Assembly: GCF_019039035.1 (NCBI RefSeq)
Contig: NZ_JAHNZT010000005.1
Span: 329,360-393,359, forward strand
DNA from: Citreicoccus inhibens
Lineage (GTDB): Bacteria; Myxococcota; Myxococcia; Myxococcales; Myxococcaceae
Direction: 5' to 3'
Length of the DNA stretch: 64,000 bases
In this document: positions 37,401 through 46,217 of the stretch, piece by piece
Position numbering within the stretch: the first letter of the stretch is position 1
Layout: every line of letters begins with the position of its first letter
Notes under the pieces: generated by a model
Told to the model about the DNA's origin: nothing
Database searches by the model: none
Seen by the model: only the letters and a program-made list of their open reading frames with translations
Position numbers and translations under genes: made by a program

Positions 37401-38480
37401 TCAGGCTCGCGAGGCTTTGCGGTCCGTCGCCGTGCTGGCGGGGAAGGGCGCCGCGTCGATGCGCACGCCCACGTAGGAAGGGAAGCGGGGCACGCCGTCG
37501 TTGGACAGCTCCTGGTAGCGGAACGTGATGACGGTGCCCACGGGCGGCGGGTCGCGTCGCTCGGCGTCCGACAAGCCGGTGCCCACGGAGAAGCGCTTGC
37601 CATTGCGCAGCTCCACGTCCAGCGCGCCCAGGCGGCCCTTGTGTCGGCCGGCTCCGGGCAGGTGCGCCACCACGCGCGCCTCGTCGTCGTGGAAGCTCTT
37701 CACCTTGAGCAGCGTGTGCGAGCGACCCGCCTCGTAGCGCGAGCCGGGCTGACGCAGCATGAGCCCTTCTCCGCCCAGCGCCTCCACGCGCGCCAGCTCC
37801 TGACGAAGCTGCTCCGTGCCGCGGCAAGGCTCGTGCTTGTGCCACGAGGCGTAGGGCGGTGCGTGCTTCTCCATCCACTGGCGGCAGCGCTCCAGGCGGG
37901 CCTCGAAGACGCCCTCCTCCGAGGGCGCATCGAAGACCACGAAGGTCAATTCCTTCCAGTCGTCGCTCTTGTCCTGCCGCCGCGCGATGCTCACCGTGCG
38001 CTGGAAGCGCTTGCGCCCGCCGAACAGCTCCCCATCGAGTGGGAAGTCCGGCAGCTTCGCGGTGAACCACTCAGGCGCGTGGAACTCGTTGCCCAGGCGC
38101 GACCAGAGCTTCTTGCCGTCCCAGTACGCCCGCACGCCGTCGAGCTTCTCGCTCATCCACCAGCCGGTGAGGTCCACATCGTTCTGCCAGGCGTGCGCCA
38201 GCAGGAGGGGTGGGGCCTTGTCCGAGGACTCCTCCGCGTCCCCCGAAGCGGAGGCGCTCGGGCGGGGCGCGGGCGACGCGGGCGCGCCCACCCGAGCGTC
38301 CTCTTCAGCGTTGCCGCGCAGCTTCCGCAAATGCTTGCAGGTGCGCCGCTCGATGGCGATGGACTGGTTGCGCCACGCGGGGCACGAGCAGGAGTACACC
38401 CCTCCGGTGTTCTTCAGGACATACGGCTTCGACCCCGAGCCCTGCATCAAGTGCTGCTCACCGTCCGTGATGTCCGCCAT
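37401..38480 (-). CDS. ATP-dependent DNA ligase with N-terminal SWIM zinc finger
   Basis: A 359-residue protein starting at ATG 38480. Residues 20-55 form a SWIM-type finger (CSC at 31-33, CKH at 48-50), then an acidic/Pro-rich linker (60-90). The nucleotidyltransferase domain starts near 93 with the adenylation motif EKLDG (Lys112) followed by R117. Further motifs: LDGELF, FVVFDAP, EGLMLRQ and LLKVK. The OB-fold lies at about 285-345 (GALDVELRNGKRFSVG, GTVITFRYQEL). Lig E/PBCV-like ATP-dependent ligases seal nicks in double-stranded DNA. The SWIM finger probably provides extra DNA or protein binding. It is divergent from gluconokinase, with no repair gene nearby. Confidence 0.85.
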   Translation of the reverse strand: MADITDGEQHLMQGSGSKPYVLKNTGGVYSCSCPAWRNQSIAIERRTCKHLRKLRGNAEEDARVGAPASPAPRPSASASGDAEESSDKAPPLLLAHAWQNDVDLTGWWMSEKLDGVRAYWDGKKLWSRLGNEFHAPEWFTAKLPDFPLDGELFGGRKRFQRTVSIARRQDKSDDWKELTFVVFDAPSEEGVFEARLERCRQWMEKHAPPYASWHKHEPCRGTEQLRQELARVEALGGEGLMLRQPGSRYEAGRSHTLLKVKSFHDDEARVVAHLPGAGRHKGRLGALDVELRNGKRFSVGTGLSDAERRDPPPVGTVITFRYQELSNDGVPRFPSYVGVRIDAAPFPASTATDRKASRA

Positions 38481-38643
38481 GGCGTCTCCCCTCCGTGCCG
38501 CGTCCCTCGCGGCGATGGAAGAAAGATTACCAAGCACGTCTGACCTTCCCCTGGCACTCCGAGTGCGCGGGGGGTGGCGGTCGCGGGCGAGGCGCGCCAC
38601 CCTACGGCGGGCCGCGGACGCGGCTTTCGGGAGGCAGGCCGGC

Positions 38644-39141
38644 ATGGTGGTCACCCTCATGGGCGTCTCGGGCTCGGGGAAGACGACGGTGGGGCGCGTG
38701 CTCGCGCAGCGCCTGGGGTGGCGCTTCGTGGACGCGGATGACCTGCACCCACCCGAGAATGTGCGGAAGATGGCCTCGGGTCAGCCGCTGACGGATGAGG
38801 ACCGGGGGCCCTGGCTGGCCCGGGTGACGGCCCGGGTGACGGACGCGCTGAGCAGTGGGGAGGACCTGGTGCTGGCGTGCTCGGCGCTGCGAGCGTCCTA
38901 CCGCTCGCGTCTCACGGTGGACTCCGCGCGGCAACGTTGGGTGTCGCTGTATGCGCCGCGCGAGGTCATCGTGAAGCGGTTGTTCGAGCGCACGGGCCAC
39001 TTCATGCCGCCCGCGCTCCTGGACAGTCAGCTCGCGCTGCTGGAGGCACCGGCGGACGCGCTGGTCATCGATGTCACGCCGCCGCCCGACGACGTCGCGA
39101 AGGCCATCATCGATGGCCTGAAGCTCGTGCCCCATCCATGA
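38644..39141 (+). CDS. gntK: Gluconokinase
   Basis: A 165-residue P-loop kinase from ATG 38644. Motifs: Walker A GVSGSGKTT (7-15), DADDLHPPENVRKMASGQPLTDEDRGPWL (the gluconate-binding signature of the GntK family), LACSALRASYRS, and the lid arginines in RTGHFMP. It phosphorylates D-gluconate with ATP to 6-phosphogluconate, feeding the pentose phosphate or Entner-Doudoroff pathway. The length agrees with E. coli GntK/IdnK. The frame is open far upstream but overlaps the divergent ligase. No other gluconate gene is seen nearby. Confidence 0.93.
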   Translation: MVVTLMGVSGSGKTTVGRVLAQRLGWRFVDADDLHPPENVRKMASGQPLTDEDRGPWLARVTARVTDALSSGEDLVLACSALRASYRSRLTVDSARQRWVSLYAPREVIVKRLFERTGHFMPPALLDSQLALLEAPADALVIDVTPPPDDVAKAIIDGLKLVPHP

Positions 39142-39195
39142 GTCAATCCACCGTGACGCCTCGGAGGCCTCAACCGTTCGTGCTGCCTCGGGGCC

Positions 39196-41844
39196 TCAAT
39201 CTCCCTTGATGGCGAGGAGCGGATCCACCTGGGTGGCGCGCCGCGATGGAATCCAGCTCGCCGCCAGCGCGACGGCGGTCAGCGCGAGCGCCACGCCGAC
39301 GAACGTGGTTGGATCCGTCTCGCTCACGCCGTAGAGCAGTCCGCGCAGAAGGCGCGTCAGCACCAAGGCGCCCACGAGTCCCACGCCCACGCCCGGCAGC
39401 ACCGCCCGCATCGCGTCGCGCAGCACCATGGCGCGCACCGCCCCGGGCCTCGCGCCCAACGCCATGCGGATGCCCAGTTCACGCTGACGCTGCGCCACCG
39501 AGTACGCCAGCACGCCGTAGATGCCCACGGCCGCGAGGAACAGCGCCAGCGACGCGAAGCCTGCAATCAGCACCGCGAGCAACCGGCGCGAAGCCACCGA
39601 GCCCGTCACCAGGTCGGCCATGAACGACACCTCCACGGGCGCGTCCGGGTCGGTCGCGCGCACCACGGCGCGCACGCGAGGCCCCAGCTCGGACAGCGGA
39701 CCCGAGGCGCGCACGAGCACGGTGGCGCCGGCCATCAGTCGCTCGGGGCGCTGTGACTGCGGGACGAAGAGCTGCGGCTTGGGCGCGGCATCGAGCCCGT
39801 CCTGGCGCACGTCACCCACGACGCCCACCACGGTCATCCACTCGCTCTTGTGCGCGTCCATGCCGGGCAATCGGATGCGATGCCCGAGCGGGTCGGAGCC
39901 CGGCCAGTAGCGCTCCGCCATGGCGCGATTGATGAGCGTGACATGGGGTGAGCCCGCGCGGTCCTCCTCCTCGCTCAGGGCCCGGCCGCGCAAGAGCGGC
40001 ACGCCCAGCGTGGCGAACGCGTTCGTGTCCACGATGTGGTAGCCCGCCGAACCCACGGTGACCGTCCCGTCATCCACCATGAAGCCCGACGTCATGGACA
40101 TCCCGCTGAGCGGGACCTGGTTGATGACGCCCACGGACTCCACGCCGGGCAGCTCGCGCAGCTCCCGCGTCAGCCGCTCGTAGAAGCCACGCACGCGGTC
40201 GCCGTCACCGTAGTGGCTGCCCTCCTTGCCATAGCGGGACTCGGGCAAGGAGATCTCCGCCATGAGCACGCGCTCGGGATGGAAGCCCGGGTCCTCGCCG
40301 AGCAGCGCATGCAAGCTCTTGAGCAGGAGCCCCGCGCCCACGAGCAGCATCAACGCCAGCGCCACCTCCGCGCTGATGAGCAACGCGCGCCCTCGCAGCC
40401 GGCCGCCCCCTGTCCCCGTCGCTCCCTGCGCCATGGCGCCGCGCAGGTCACGCGTGACGTGCAGCGCGGGCGCGCTCCCTACCGCGAGCCCCGTCAGCAG
40501 CGACACCGCCAGCGCGAAGCCGAGCACGCGCGCATCCAGCGTCGGCGCGGCCAGGGTGGACAGCGGAGAGGCCCCCGTGCCGAGCAGGTGCAACAGCCCC
40601 ACCGCGATCCCCACGCCCAGCGCTCCGCCCGCGAAGGACAACACCAGACTCTCCACCAACAGCTGGCGCAGCAGCCGCCCGCGTCCTGCGCCCAGCGCCG
40701 AGCGGATGGCCAGCTCGCGTTGCCGCGCCTGCGCCCGCGCCAGCCCCGCGCTCGTCAGGTTGACGCACGCCACGAGCAGCACCAGCCCCACCGAGCCCAG
40801 GAGCACGAGCAGCGGCGTGCGGCTGTCGCGGGACAGGAACGTCTGGAGCGGCGTGACGATGACGCCCTCCGCGTCCATCGCTGTTCCCAGCTCGGCCTTC
40901 AGGCTCGCGAAGCGCGCCGCCAGCTCTACCCCCAGCCGCTCCGGGGTGACGCCATGACGCAGGCGGCCCACCACGCTCCAGTTGTGCGCGGTGCGATGCG
41001 GATTGGTGTCCACGTAGGCCAGCCACACGTCCACCCCCGCGGGGAACTGGAAGCCCTGCGGCATCACGCCCACGACGCGCGTGTCGCCCGAGCCGAGCCG
41101 CAGCGTGCGCCCCACCCAGCTCGGATCTCCCCCGAGAACCTGCTGCCAGAAGCGGTGGCTCACCACGGCGGCGGGAGGCTGGCCCTTGGCGCCCTCGTCG
41201 GAGGTGAAGCCGCGCCCCAGCAGCGGGCGGACGCCCATCACGTCGAAGAAGCGCGGGCTCACCAGCGCGGAGGGCGAGCGCCGTGGCTCCAGGCCGCCCA
41301 GCACCGTGACGGTGTCTTCCCCGTAGTACGCCACGGAGGAGAGCCCCGTGCCGTGCTCCTCCACCTCGCGGAAGTTGGCGCCCGCGAAGTGCATCTCGGG
41401 GTACTTCCGGTTGGTCTCGTGGAGCATCACCAGCTGCCCCGCATCCGGGAAGGGCAGGGAGCGCAGCAGCGCGGCGTCCACGCCCGAGAACACGGCCACG
41501 GTCGCCCCGATGCCCAGCGCGAGCGTGAGGAGCGCCACGGCCGTATACGCAGGGCTGCGCCGCAGCGACCGGAGCGCCAGCCGCACATCCCGGGCCGCGT
41601 CCTCCAGCACCCGCAGGCCGCGAGCGTCGCGCGCCGCCTCCTTGGCGCGGGCCTCGCCGCCGAACTCGCGCTGGGCCTTGGCGCGGGCCGCCTCGGGCGA
41701 CAGCCCCTGGCGCATCAGGTGCTCCACCTCCATCTCGAGGTGGAAGCGCAGCTCGTCATCCAGTTCGCGCTCCAGCGCCCCCCGGTCGAAGAGGGCACGC
41801 AGGCGGCGCGTCAATCGGTGTCTCAGATTGGACAGGTCGGACAT
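39196..41844 (-). CDS. ADOP-family duplicated ABC permease (MacB/FtsX type)
   Basis: An 882-residue protein. The first ~80 residues are the soluble prefix seen in this family (LRALFDRGALERELDDELRFHLEMEVEHLM...GLSPEAARAKAQREFGG). Then come two FtsX/MacB-like halves, each with an N-terminal helix, a large extracytoplasmic domain and three C-terminal helices; the second half ends SLALFLAAVGIYGVLAYSVAQRQRELGIRMALGA...TQVDPLLAIKGD. No ATPase is encoded beside it, hence 'orphan' permease. The PadR regulator gene lies 24 bases upstream on the same strand and surely forms a pair with it, as in Acidobacteria and myxobacteria. The substrate is unknown; MacB relatives export macrolides, peptides or lipoproteins, and an ATPase encoded elsewhere would be needed. 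Confidence 0.9.
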   Translation of the reverse strand: MSDLSNLRHRLTRRLRALFDRGALERELDDELRFHLEMEVEHLMRQGLSPEAARAKAQREFGGEARAKEAARDARGLRVLEDAARDVRLALRSLRRSPAYTAVALLTLALGIGATVAVFSGVDAALLRSLPFPDAGQLVMLHETNRKYPEMHFAGANFREVEEHGTGLSSVAYYGEDTVTVLGGLEPRRSPSALVSPRFFDVMGVRPLLGRGFTSDEGAKGQPPAAVVSHRFWQQVLGGDPSWVGRTLRLGSGDTRVVGVMPQGFQFPAGVDVWLAYVDTNPHRTAHNWSVVGRLRHGVTPERLGVELAARFASLKAELGTAMDAEGVIVTPLQTFLSRDSRTPLLVLLGSVGLVLLVACVNLTSAGLARAQARQRELAIRSALGAGRGRLLRQLLVESLVLSFAGGALGVGIAVGLLHLLGTGASPLSTLAAPTLDARVLGFALAVSLLTGLAVGSAPALHVTRDLRGAMAQGATGTGGGRLRGRALLISAEVALALMLLVGAGLLLKSLHALLGEDPGFHPERVLMAEISLPESRYGKEGSHYGDGDRVRGFYERLTRELRELPGVESVGVINQVPLSGMSMTSGFMVDDGTVTVGSAGYHIVDTNAFATLGVPLLRGRALSEEEDRAGSPHVTLINRAMAERYWPGSDPLGHRIRLPGMDAHKSEWMTVVGVVGDVRQDGLDAAPKPQLFVPQSQRPERLMAGATVLVRASGPLSELGPRVRAVVRATDPDAPVEVSFMADLVTGSVASRRLLAVLIAGFASLALFLAAVGIYGVLAYSVAQRQRELGIRMALGARPGAVRAMVLRDAMRAVLPGVGVGLVGALVLTRLLRGLLYGVSETDPTTFVGVALALTAVALAASWIPSRRATQVDPLLAIKGD

Positions 41845-41868
41845 GGACAGGCTCGCGAGCGGGGTGAG

Positions 41869-42225
41869 TCAGGTGGGAGAGAGCTGCATCACGCGCTGTA
41901 CGGCCTTCACGAACTCCAGCCAGCCCGCGGTCTCTCGCTCCAACTGCCGGCGCCCCTCGGCGCTCAGCGTGTAGAAGCGCGCGCGGCGGTTGTTCTCGGA
42001 CACGCCCCACTTCGCGTGGATCCACCCCCGGTCCTCCAGCCGGTGCAGCGCCGGGTAGAGCGCCCCCTGGTTGAGCTGGAGGATGTCCCGCGACGTCTCG
42101 CGGATGTGGTGCGAGATGCCCCAGCCATGCTTCGCCCCCACCGTCAACGTCTGGAGGATGAGCATGTCGACCGTGCCTGGGATGCGGTCGATGGGGATGT
42201 CGGGCCGGCTCTTGGTGTCAGTCAC
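41869..42225 (-). CDS. PadR-family transcriptional regulator
   Basis: A 118-residue protein with the winged-helix PadR pattern: IPGTVDMLILQTLTVGAKHGWGISHHI, LNQGALYPALHRLEDRGWIHAKWG, RRARFYTLSAEGRRQLERE, and a C-terminal dimerisation helix. The start GTG 42225 matches the usual N terminus a few residues before LPGTLDLLIL; a later ATG at 42165 would cut into helix 1. It lacks a strong Shine-Dalgarno. The GTG sits within a perfect TGTCAGT-C-ACTGACA palindrome, consistent with autorepression. The target is most likely the downstream ADOP permease, whose gene starts 24 bases after its stop; the divergent ileS starts 105 bases away. Confidence 0.88.
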   Translation of the reverse strand: MTDTKSRPDIPIDRIPGTVDMLILQTLTVGAKHGWGISHHIRETSRDILQLNQGALYPALHRLEDRGWIHAKWGVSENNRRARFYTLSAEGRRQLERETAGWLEFVKAVQRVMQLSPT

Positions 42226-42254
42226 TGACAGGAGTCTGGCGGCTCTCCTGTCAG
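42216..42254. promoter_or_regulatory. PadR operator candidate (TGTCAG palindromes)
   Basis: TGTCAGTCACTGACA (42216-42230) is a perfect 7-1-7 palindrome covering the padR start codon. CTGACAGGAG (42225-42234) and CTCCTGTCAG (42245-42254) also form a perfect 10-bp inverted repeat. TGTCAG therefore occurs three times in 39 bases. Confidence 0.6.
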
Positions 42255-42330
42255 CGGTCAACAGGAGCACTGGTGGACGTGGGGGCTCGGAGAGGGTGGA
42301 AACGGGTGCTCCGGGTGGTATCAACACCCC

Positions 42331-45300
42331 ATGCCTGACTCGTCCCCGCCCCTGTTCAACACGGTGCCCGTGGAGATGGACTTCCCCGCCGAGGAGCGCC
42401 GAATCCTCGCGTTCTGGAAGGACCGCCGCATCTTCGAGCGCTCGCTCGAGGCCCGTCAGGGAGCCCCCTCCTTCGTGTTCTACGAGGGCCCGCCTACCGC
42501 GAACGGCCTGCCCCACAACGGCCACGTCCTCACCCGCGTCATCAAGGACCTGTTCCCCCGGTTCCAGACCATGCGGGGCTTCCAGGTGCCCCGGAAGGCC
42601 GGCTGGGACACCCACGGCCTGCCCGTGGAGGTGGAGGTCGAGAAGGAGCTGCGCATCCACGGCAAGGCGGAGATCGAGCGCTACGGCGTGGAGCCGTTCA
42701 CCGAGCGCTGCATCGAGTCCGTCTTCCGTTACACGACCGAGTGGGAGCGGCTGACGGAGCGCATCGGCTTCTGGGTGGACCTGAAGACGGCCTACGTCAC
42801 CTATCACCGCAGCTTCGTGGAGAGCGTGTGGTGGGCGCTGGCGGAGCTGTTCCGCAAGGGCTTGCTGTATCAGGGCCACAAGGTGGTGTGGTGGTGGCCG
42901 CGCGGCGGCACCGCGCTCAGCGCCGCCGAGGTGGGCCTGGGCTACAAGACGGTGGACGACCCGAGCGTCTACGTGGCCTTCCCGCTGCGCGACACGCCGG
43001 ACACCGCGCTGCTCATCTGGACGACCACGCCCTGGACGCTGCCGTCCAACATGTACGCGGCCGTCAACCCGTCGCTCGACTACGTCACGGTGGACGCGGG
43101 AGACCGCAAGCTCATCGTCGCGGCCGGTCAGCGTGACGAACTGGCCAAGAAGCTGAAGAAGGACCTGCCCATCCTGGCCACGCAGAAGGGCAGCGCGCTG
43201 GTGGGTGTGCGCTACGTGCCGCCGTTCCCGGACGTGTACTTCCAGCGCTTCGGCGACGTGATGTTGCCGCTGAAGGATGGGGGCTCGGACGCGCGGGCGT
43301 GGCGCGTGGTGGGCGCGGACTTCGTCACGCTGGGCAGCGGCACGGGCATCGTGCACACGGCGCCCGCGTTCGGCGAGGACGACTACGACGCCTTCCGCAA
43401 GGACCGCGCGCGCTTCGTCCAGCCGGATGACGCGGAGCTGTTCTGCGCGGTGAAGCCGGACGGCACCTTCTCCGAGGAGGTGCCGCTCGTCACGGGCCGC
43501 TTCGTGAAGGACGCGGACAAGGACCTGCAGCGCAACCTGAAGGAGCGCGGCCTGCTGGTGCTCGCCGAGCAGTACCGGCACGAGTATCCGTTCTGCTGGC
43601 GCGCGGACGAGGATCCGCTCATCCAGTACGCGCGGCCCGCCTGGTACATCCGGACCACGTCTGTGATTGAGGAGGCCAAGGCCAACAACCGCCAGGTCAA
43701 CTGGGTCCCGGAGCACATCAAGGAGGGCCGCTTCGGCGACTTCCTGGCGCACAACGTGGACTGGGCCCTGTCGCGCGAGCGCTACTGGGGCACCACGCTG
43801 CCGCTGTGGATCCACTCGGAGACGGGCGAGGTGGAGTCCATTCCCTCGCTCCAGGAGCTGCGCTCGAAGCCGGGCAACAACCTGGCGGCGGTCGAGGCCG
43901 AGCTGCACGCGTTCCTGAAGGACAAGCCGCACGAGTCCAACGCCGAGCACCTCATCGTCCACAAGCCGTGGATCGACAAGGTGACGTACGAGAAGCCGGG
44001 CACGCCGGGGCGCTTCCAGCGCGTGCCCGAGGTGGTGGACGTCTGGTTTGACTCGGGCTGTATGCCTTTCGCGCAGTGGGGCTTCCCGCACGCGCCGGGC
44101 TCGCGCGAGGCGTTCAACCGCGCGTTCCCCGCGGACTTCATCTCCGAGGCCATCGACCAGACGCGCGGCTGGTTCTATTCGCTGCTCATGGTCAGCACGC
44201 TGCTCTTCGACAAGGAGACGCAGGAGCGCATCGGCGTGACGCCGCCGCGCGACCTGCCGATTCCTTACAAGAGCTGCATCGTGCTCGGCCACGTCTCGGA
44301 CAAGGAGGGCAAGAAGGAGTCCAAGTCCAAGGGCAACTACACGCCGCCGGAAATCATCCTGGATGACGTGCGGATGGACTTCGCGGTGCTGTCCGCCGCC
44401 GAGGTTGGCGCGCAGGGCGAGGCCGGCGTGGCGCTCATCGCGCGCGAGGACCTGGAGGGCCTGGACCTCCAGGAGGGCGCGCGGGTGAAGTTGTTCCGCC
44501 CGGACCGGCCGGACGTCGCCGTCTCCGTGACGGTGAAGGTGCACAAGAAGCTCAAGCGCCGCGTGGCGTTGCTGGCCCCGGCCGAGCTGACGGCGCTGAG
44601 CGTGGCGCCGTCGAAGCGCGGGGCGGACGTCATGCCGGTGGAGGTGCCCCGGCTGGCGGCCTCCGAGCGCGTGACGATGCAGGACCCGGCCAGCACGGCG
44701 CCGGGCGCGGACGCGTTCCGGTGGTTCTTCTACGCGGCGAGCCCTACGTGGTCGAACACGCGCCACTCGCTGTCGAACGTGCGCATGTTGCAGAAGGACT
44801 TCCAGGTCAAGCTGCGCAACGTCTATTCATTCTTCACCATCTACGCGAACCTGGATGGCTTCAACCCGGCGGCGGGCAACGCGGACGCGGCGGACATGCC
44901 GTGGAAGGCATTGGCGCGCAGCCAGGGTTGGCGCGAGGTGAAGGCGCGGCCGGTGTTGGACCGCTGGATTCTCTCCGAGGTCCACCTGACGCTGCGCGAG
45001 GTGACCAAGGCGCTGGACACGTATCAGGTGTACGACGCGGCCCAGCGGATGGTGGCGTTGGTCGACGCGCTGTCCAACTGGTACGTGCGCCGGGGGCGCT
45101 CGCGCTTCTGGGCGCCGGGCTTCGAGCAGGACAAGCGCGACGCGTACTTCACGCTGTACGAGGCGCTGACGACCCTTACCGGCATGGCCGCGCCCTTCAT
45201 CCCGTTCTTCGCGGACGAGATGTGGGGGAACCTGGTGCGCAAGCCGTGGCCCACGGCGCAGCCGGAGAGCGTGCACCTCGCCCGCTTCCCGGAGGTGGAC

Positions 45301-46077
45301 GCGAGCCTCATCGACGAGGCGCTCGCGTCGGAGATGGGCGCGGTGCGCGAGCTGGTGTCGCTGGGCTTGAAGGTGCGCACGGACAACCGGCTGAAGGTGC
45401 GCCAGCCGCTGGGGCGCGCGGACGTCATCCTGGCGCGGAGCGAGCTGCGCGAGCGCGTGGCGGTGTACCGGGACCTCATCGCGGATGAGCTGAACGTGCA
45501 CGCGGTGCAGTTCGTGGAGCCGGGGAGCGCGGAGGCGGACGTGGTGCGCTTCCGGGTGCGGCCCAACCTGCGCGCGGTGGGTGGACGGCTCGGGCCCAAG
45601 CTGGCGCCGGTGCGCAAGGCGTTCGACACGGGCGACGCGCGGGCGCTGCACCGCGAACTGCTGACCACGGGCAAGGTGGTCATCACGCTTGGGGACGAGT
45701 CGCTGTCGTTCTCGGGGGACGACCTGGAGACGCTGGTCGAGGCGAACCCGGGCTACGCCGCCGCGGGAGCGGGAGTCGGCGTGGTGGTGCTGCACACGGA
45801 GCTGACCGAGGCGCTGGTGGACGAGGGGCTCGTGCGCGAGCTGCTCGCCCGCGTGCAGGCCGCGCGCAAGGACATGAACCTGGGCTACGCGGACCGGGTC
45901 CGGCTGTGGGTGGACGGCGACGAGCGCGTGAAGCGAGTCACGCGCGAGTCCCACGACCTCATCGCGGCCGAGACGCTCGCGGCCGAAATCCACGTGGGGC
46001 CCGAGGGCTTCACGGGCCAGGAGGAGGAGTTCAACCTCAATGGCCTGCCCGCGCGAATCCGGGTGGAGCGAGCCTGA
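42331..46077 (+). CDS. ileS: Isoleucyl-tRNA synthetase with altered KMSKS loop and insertion
   Basis: A 1248-residue class I synthetase of the long, eukaryote-like IleRS type. ATP-binding HNGH (62-65, in PTANGLPHNGH, equivalent to HIGH), editing-domain motif TTPWTLPSN, and VWWWPRGG. The second ATP motif reads KESKS (662-666): Glu replaces the Met of KMSKS. Directly after GNY comes an insertion of about 110 residues (about 672-788; EVGAQGEAGVALIAREDLEGL, VKLFRPDRPDVAVSVTVKVHKK) before the conserved GADAFRWFFYAASP. The anticodon-binding domain follows, and a C-terminal domain up to 1248. It attaches Ile to tRNA-Ile and edits Val. It is divergent from padR and followed by a strong hairpin. The sole copy in this window; the insertion appears clade-specific. 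Confidence 0.95.
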   Translation: MPDSSPPLFNTVPVEMDFPAEERRILAFWKDRRIFERSLEARQGAPSFVFYEGPPTANGLPHNGHVLTRVIKDLFPRFQTMRGFQVPRKAGWDTHGLPVEVEVEKELRIHGKAEIERYGVEPFTERCIESVFRYTTEWERLTERIGFWVDLKTAYVTYHRSFVESVWWALAELFRKGLLYQGHKVVWWWPRGGTALSAAEVGLGYKTVDDPSVYVAFPLRDTPDTALLIWTTTPWTLPSNMYAAVNPSLDYVTVDAGDRKLIVAAGQRDELAKKLKKDLPILATQKGSALVGVRYVPPFPDVYFQRFGDVMLPLKDGGSDARAWRVVGADFVTLGSGTGIVHTAPAFGEDDYDAFRKDRARFVQPDDAELFCAVKPDGTFSEEVPLVTGRFVKDADKDLQRNLKERGLLVLAEQYRHEYPFCWRADEDPLIQYARPAWYIRTTSVIEEAKANNRQVNWVPEHIKEGRFGDFLAHNVDWALSRERYWGTTLPLWIHSETGEVESIPSLQELRSKPGNNLAAVEAELHAFLKDKPHESNAEHLIVHKPWIDKVTYEKPGTPGRFQRVPEVVDVWFDSGCMPFAQWGFPHAPGSREAFNRAFPADFISEAIDQTRGWFYSLLMVSTLLFDKETQERIGVTPPRDLPIPYKSCIVLGHVSDKEGKKESKSKGNYTPPEIILDDVRMDFAVLSAAEVGAQGEAGVALIAREDLEGLDLQEGARVKLFRPDRPDVAVSVTVKVHKKLKRRVALLAPAELTALSVAPSKRGADVMPVEVPRLAASERVTMQDPASTAPGADAFRWFFYAASPTWSNTRHSLSNVRMLQKDFQVKLRNVYSFFTIYANLDGFNPAAGNADAADMPWKALARSQGWREVKARPVLDRWILSEVHLTLREVTKALDTYQVYDAAQRMVALVDALSNWYVRRGRSRFWAPGFEQDKRDAYFTLYEALTTLTGMAAPFIPFFADEMWGNLVRKPWPTAQPESVHLARFPEVDASLIDEALASEMGAVRELVSLGLKVRTDNRLKVRQPLGRADVILARSELRERVAVYRDLIADELNVHAVQFVEPGSAEADVVRFRVRPNLRAVGGRLGPKLAPVRKAFDTGDARALHRELLTTGKVVITLGDESLSFSGDDLETLVEANPGYAAAGAGVGVVVLHTELTEALVDEGLVRELLARVQAARKDMNLGYADRVRLWVDGDERVKRVTRESHDLIAAETLAAEIHVGPEGFTGQEEEFNLNGLPARIRVERA

Positions 46078-46092
46078 GTCGTTGAACAAGCA

Positions 46093-46131
46093 GGGAGAGC
46101 GTTCGCGTCGGGTTCACGCGGACGCTCTCCC
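46093..46131 (+). terminator. Long hairpin after ileS
   Basis: GGGAGAGCGT (46093-46102) pairs with ACGCTCTCCC (46122-46131); after one T-G pair the stem continues CGCGT/ACGCG around a 7-base loop, 16 base pairs in all. It lies 16 bases after the ileS stop and, lacking a T-tract, may act for both convergent genes. Confidence 0.6.
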
Positions 46132-46217
46132 GTGTCAGTCATTGCGGAAGGCTTTGGGCGGGCTGAGCGCGTTTGGGTCTGGGGTTCAGCCCAATCAAAG
46201 GCATACAGCGAGGGACG

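Noticed and set aside
41869..44766. Very long minus-strand reading frame across padR and half of ileS
   Set aside because: Only the first part is PadR; the rest is the antisense of ileS, whose plus-strand motifs are beyond doubt. Long antisense frames are common in such GC-rich DNA.
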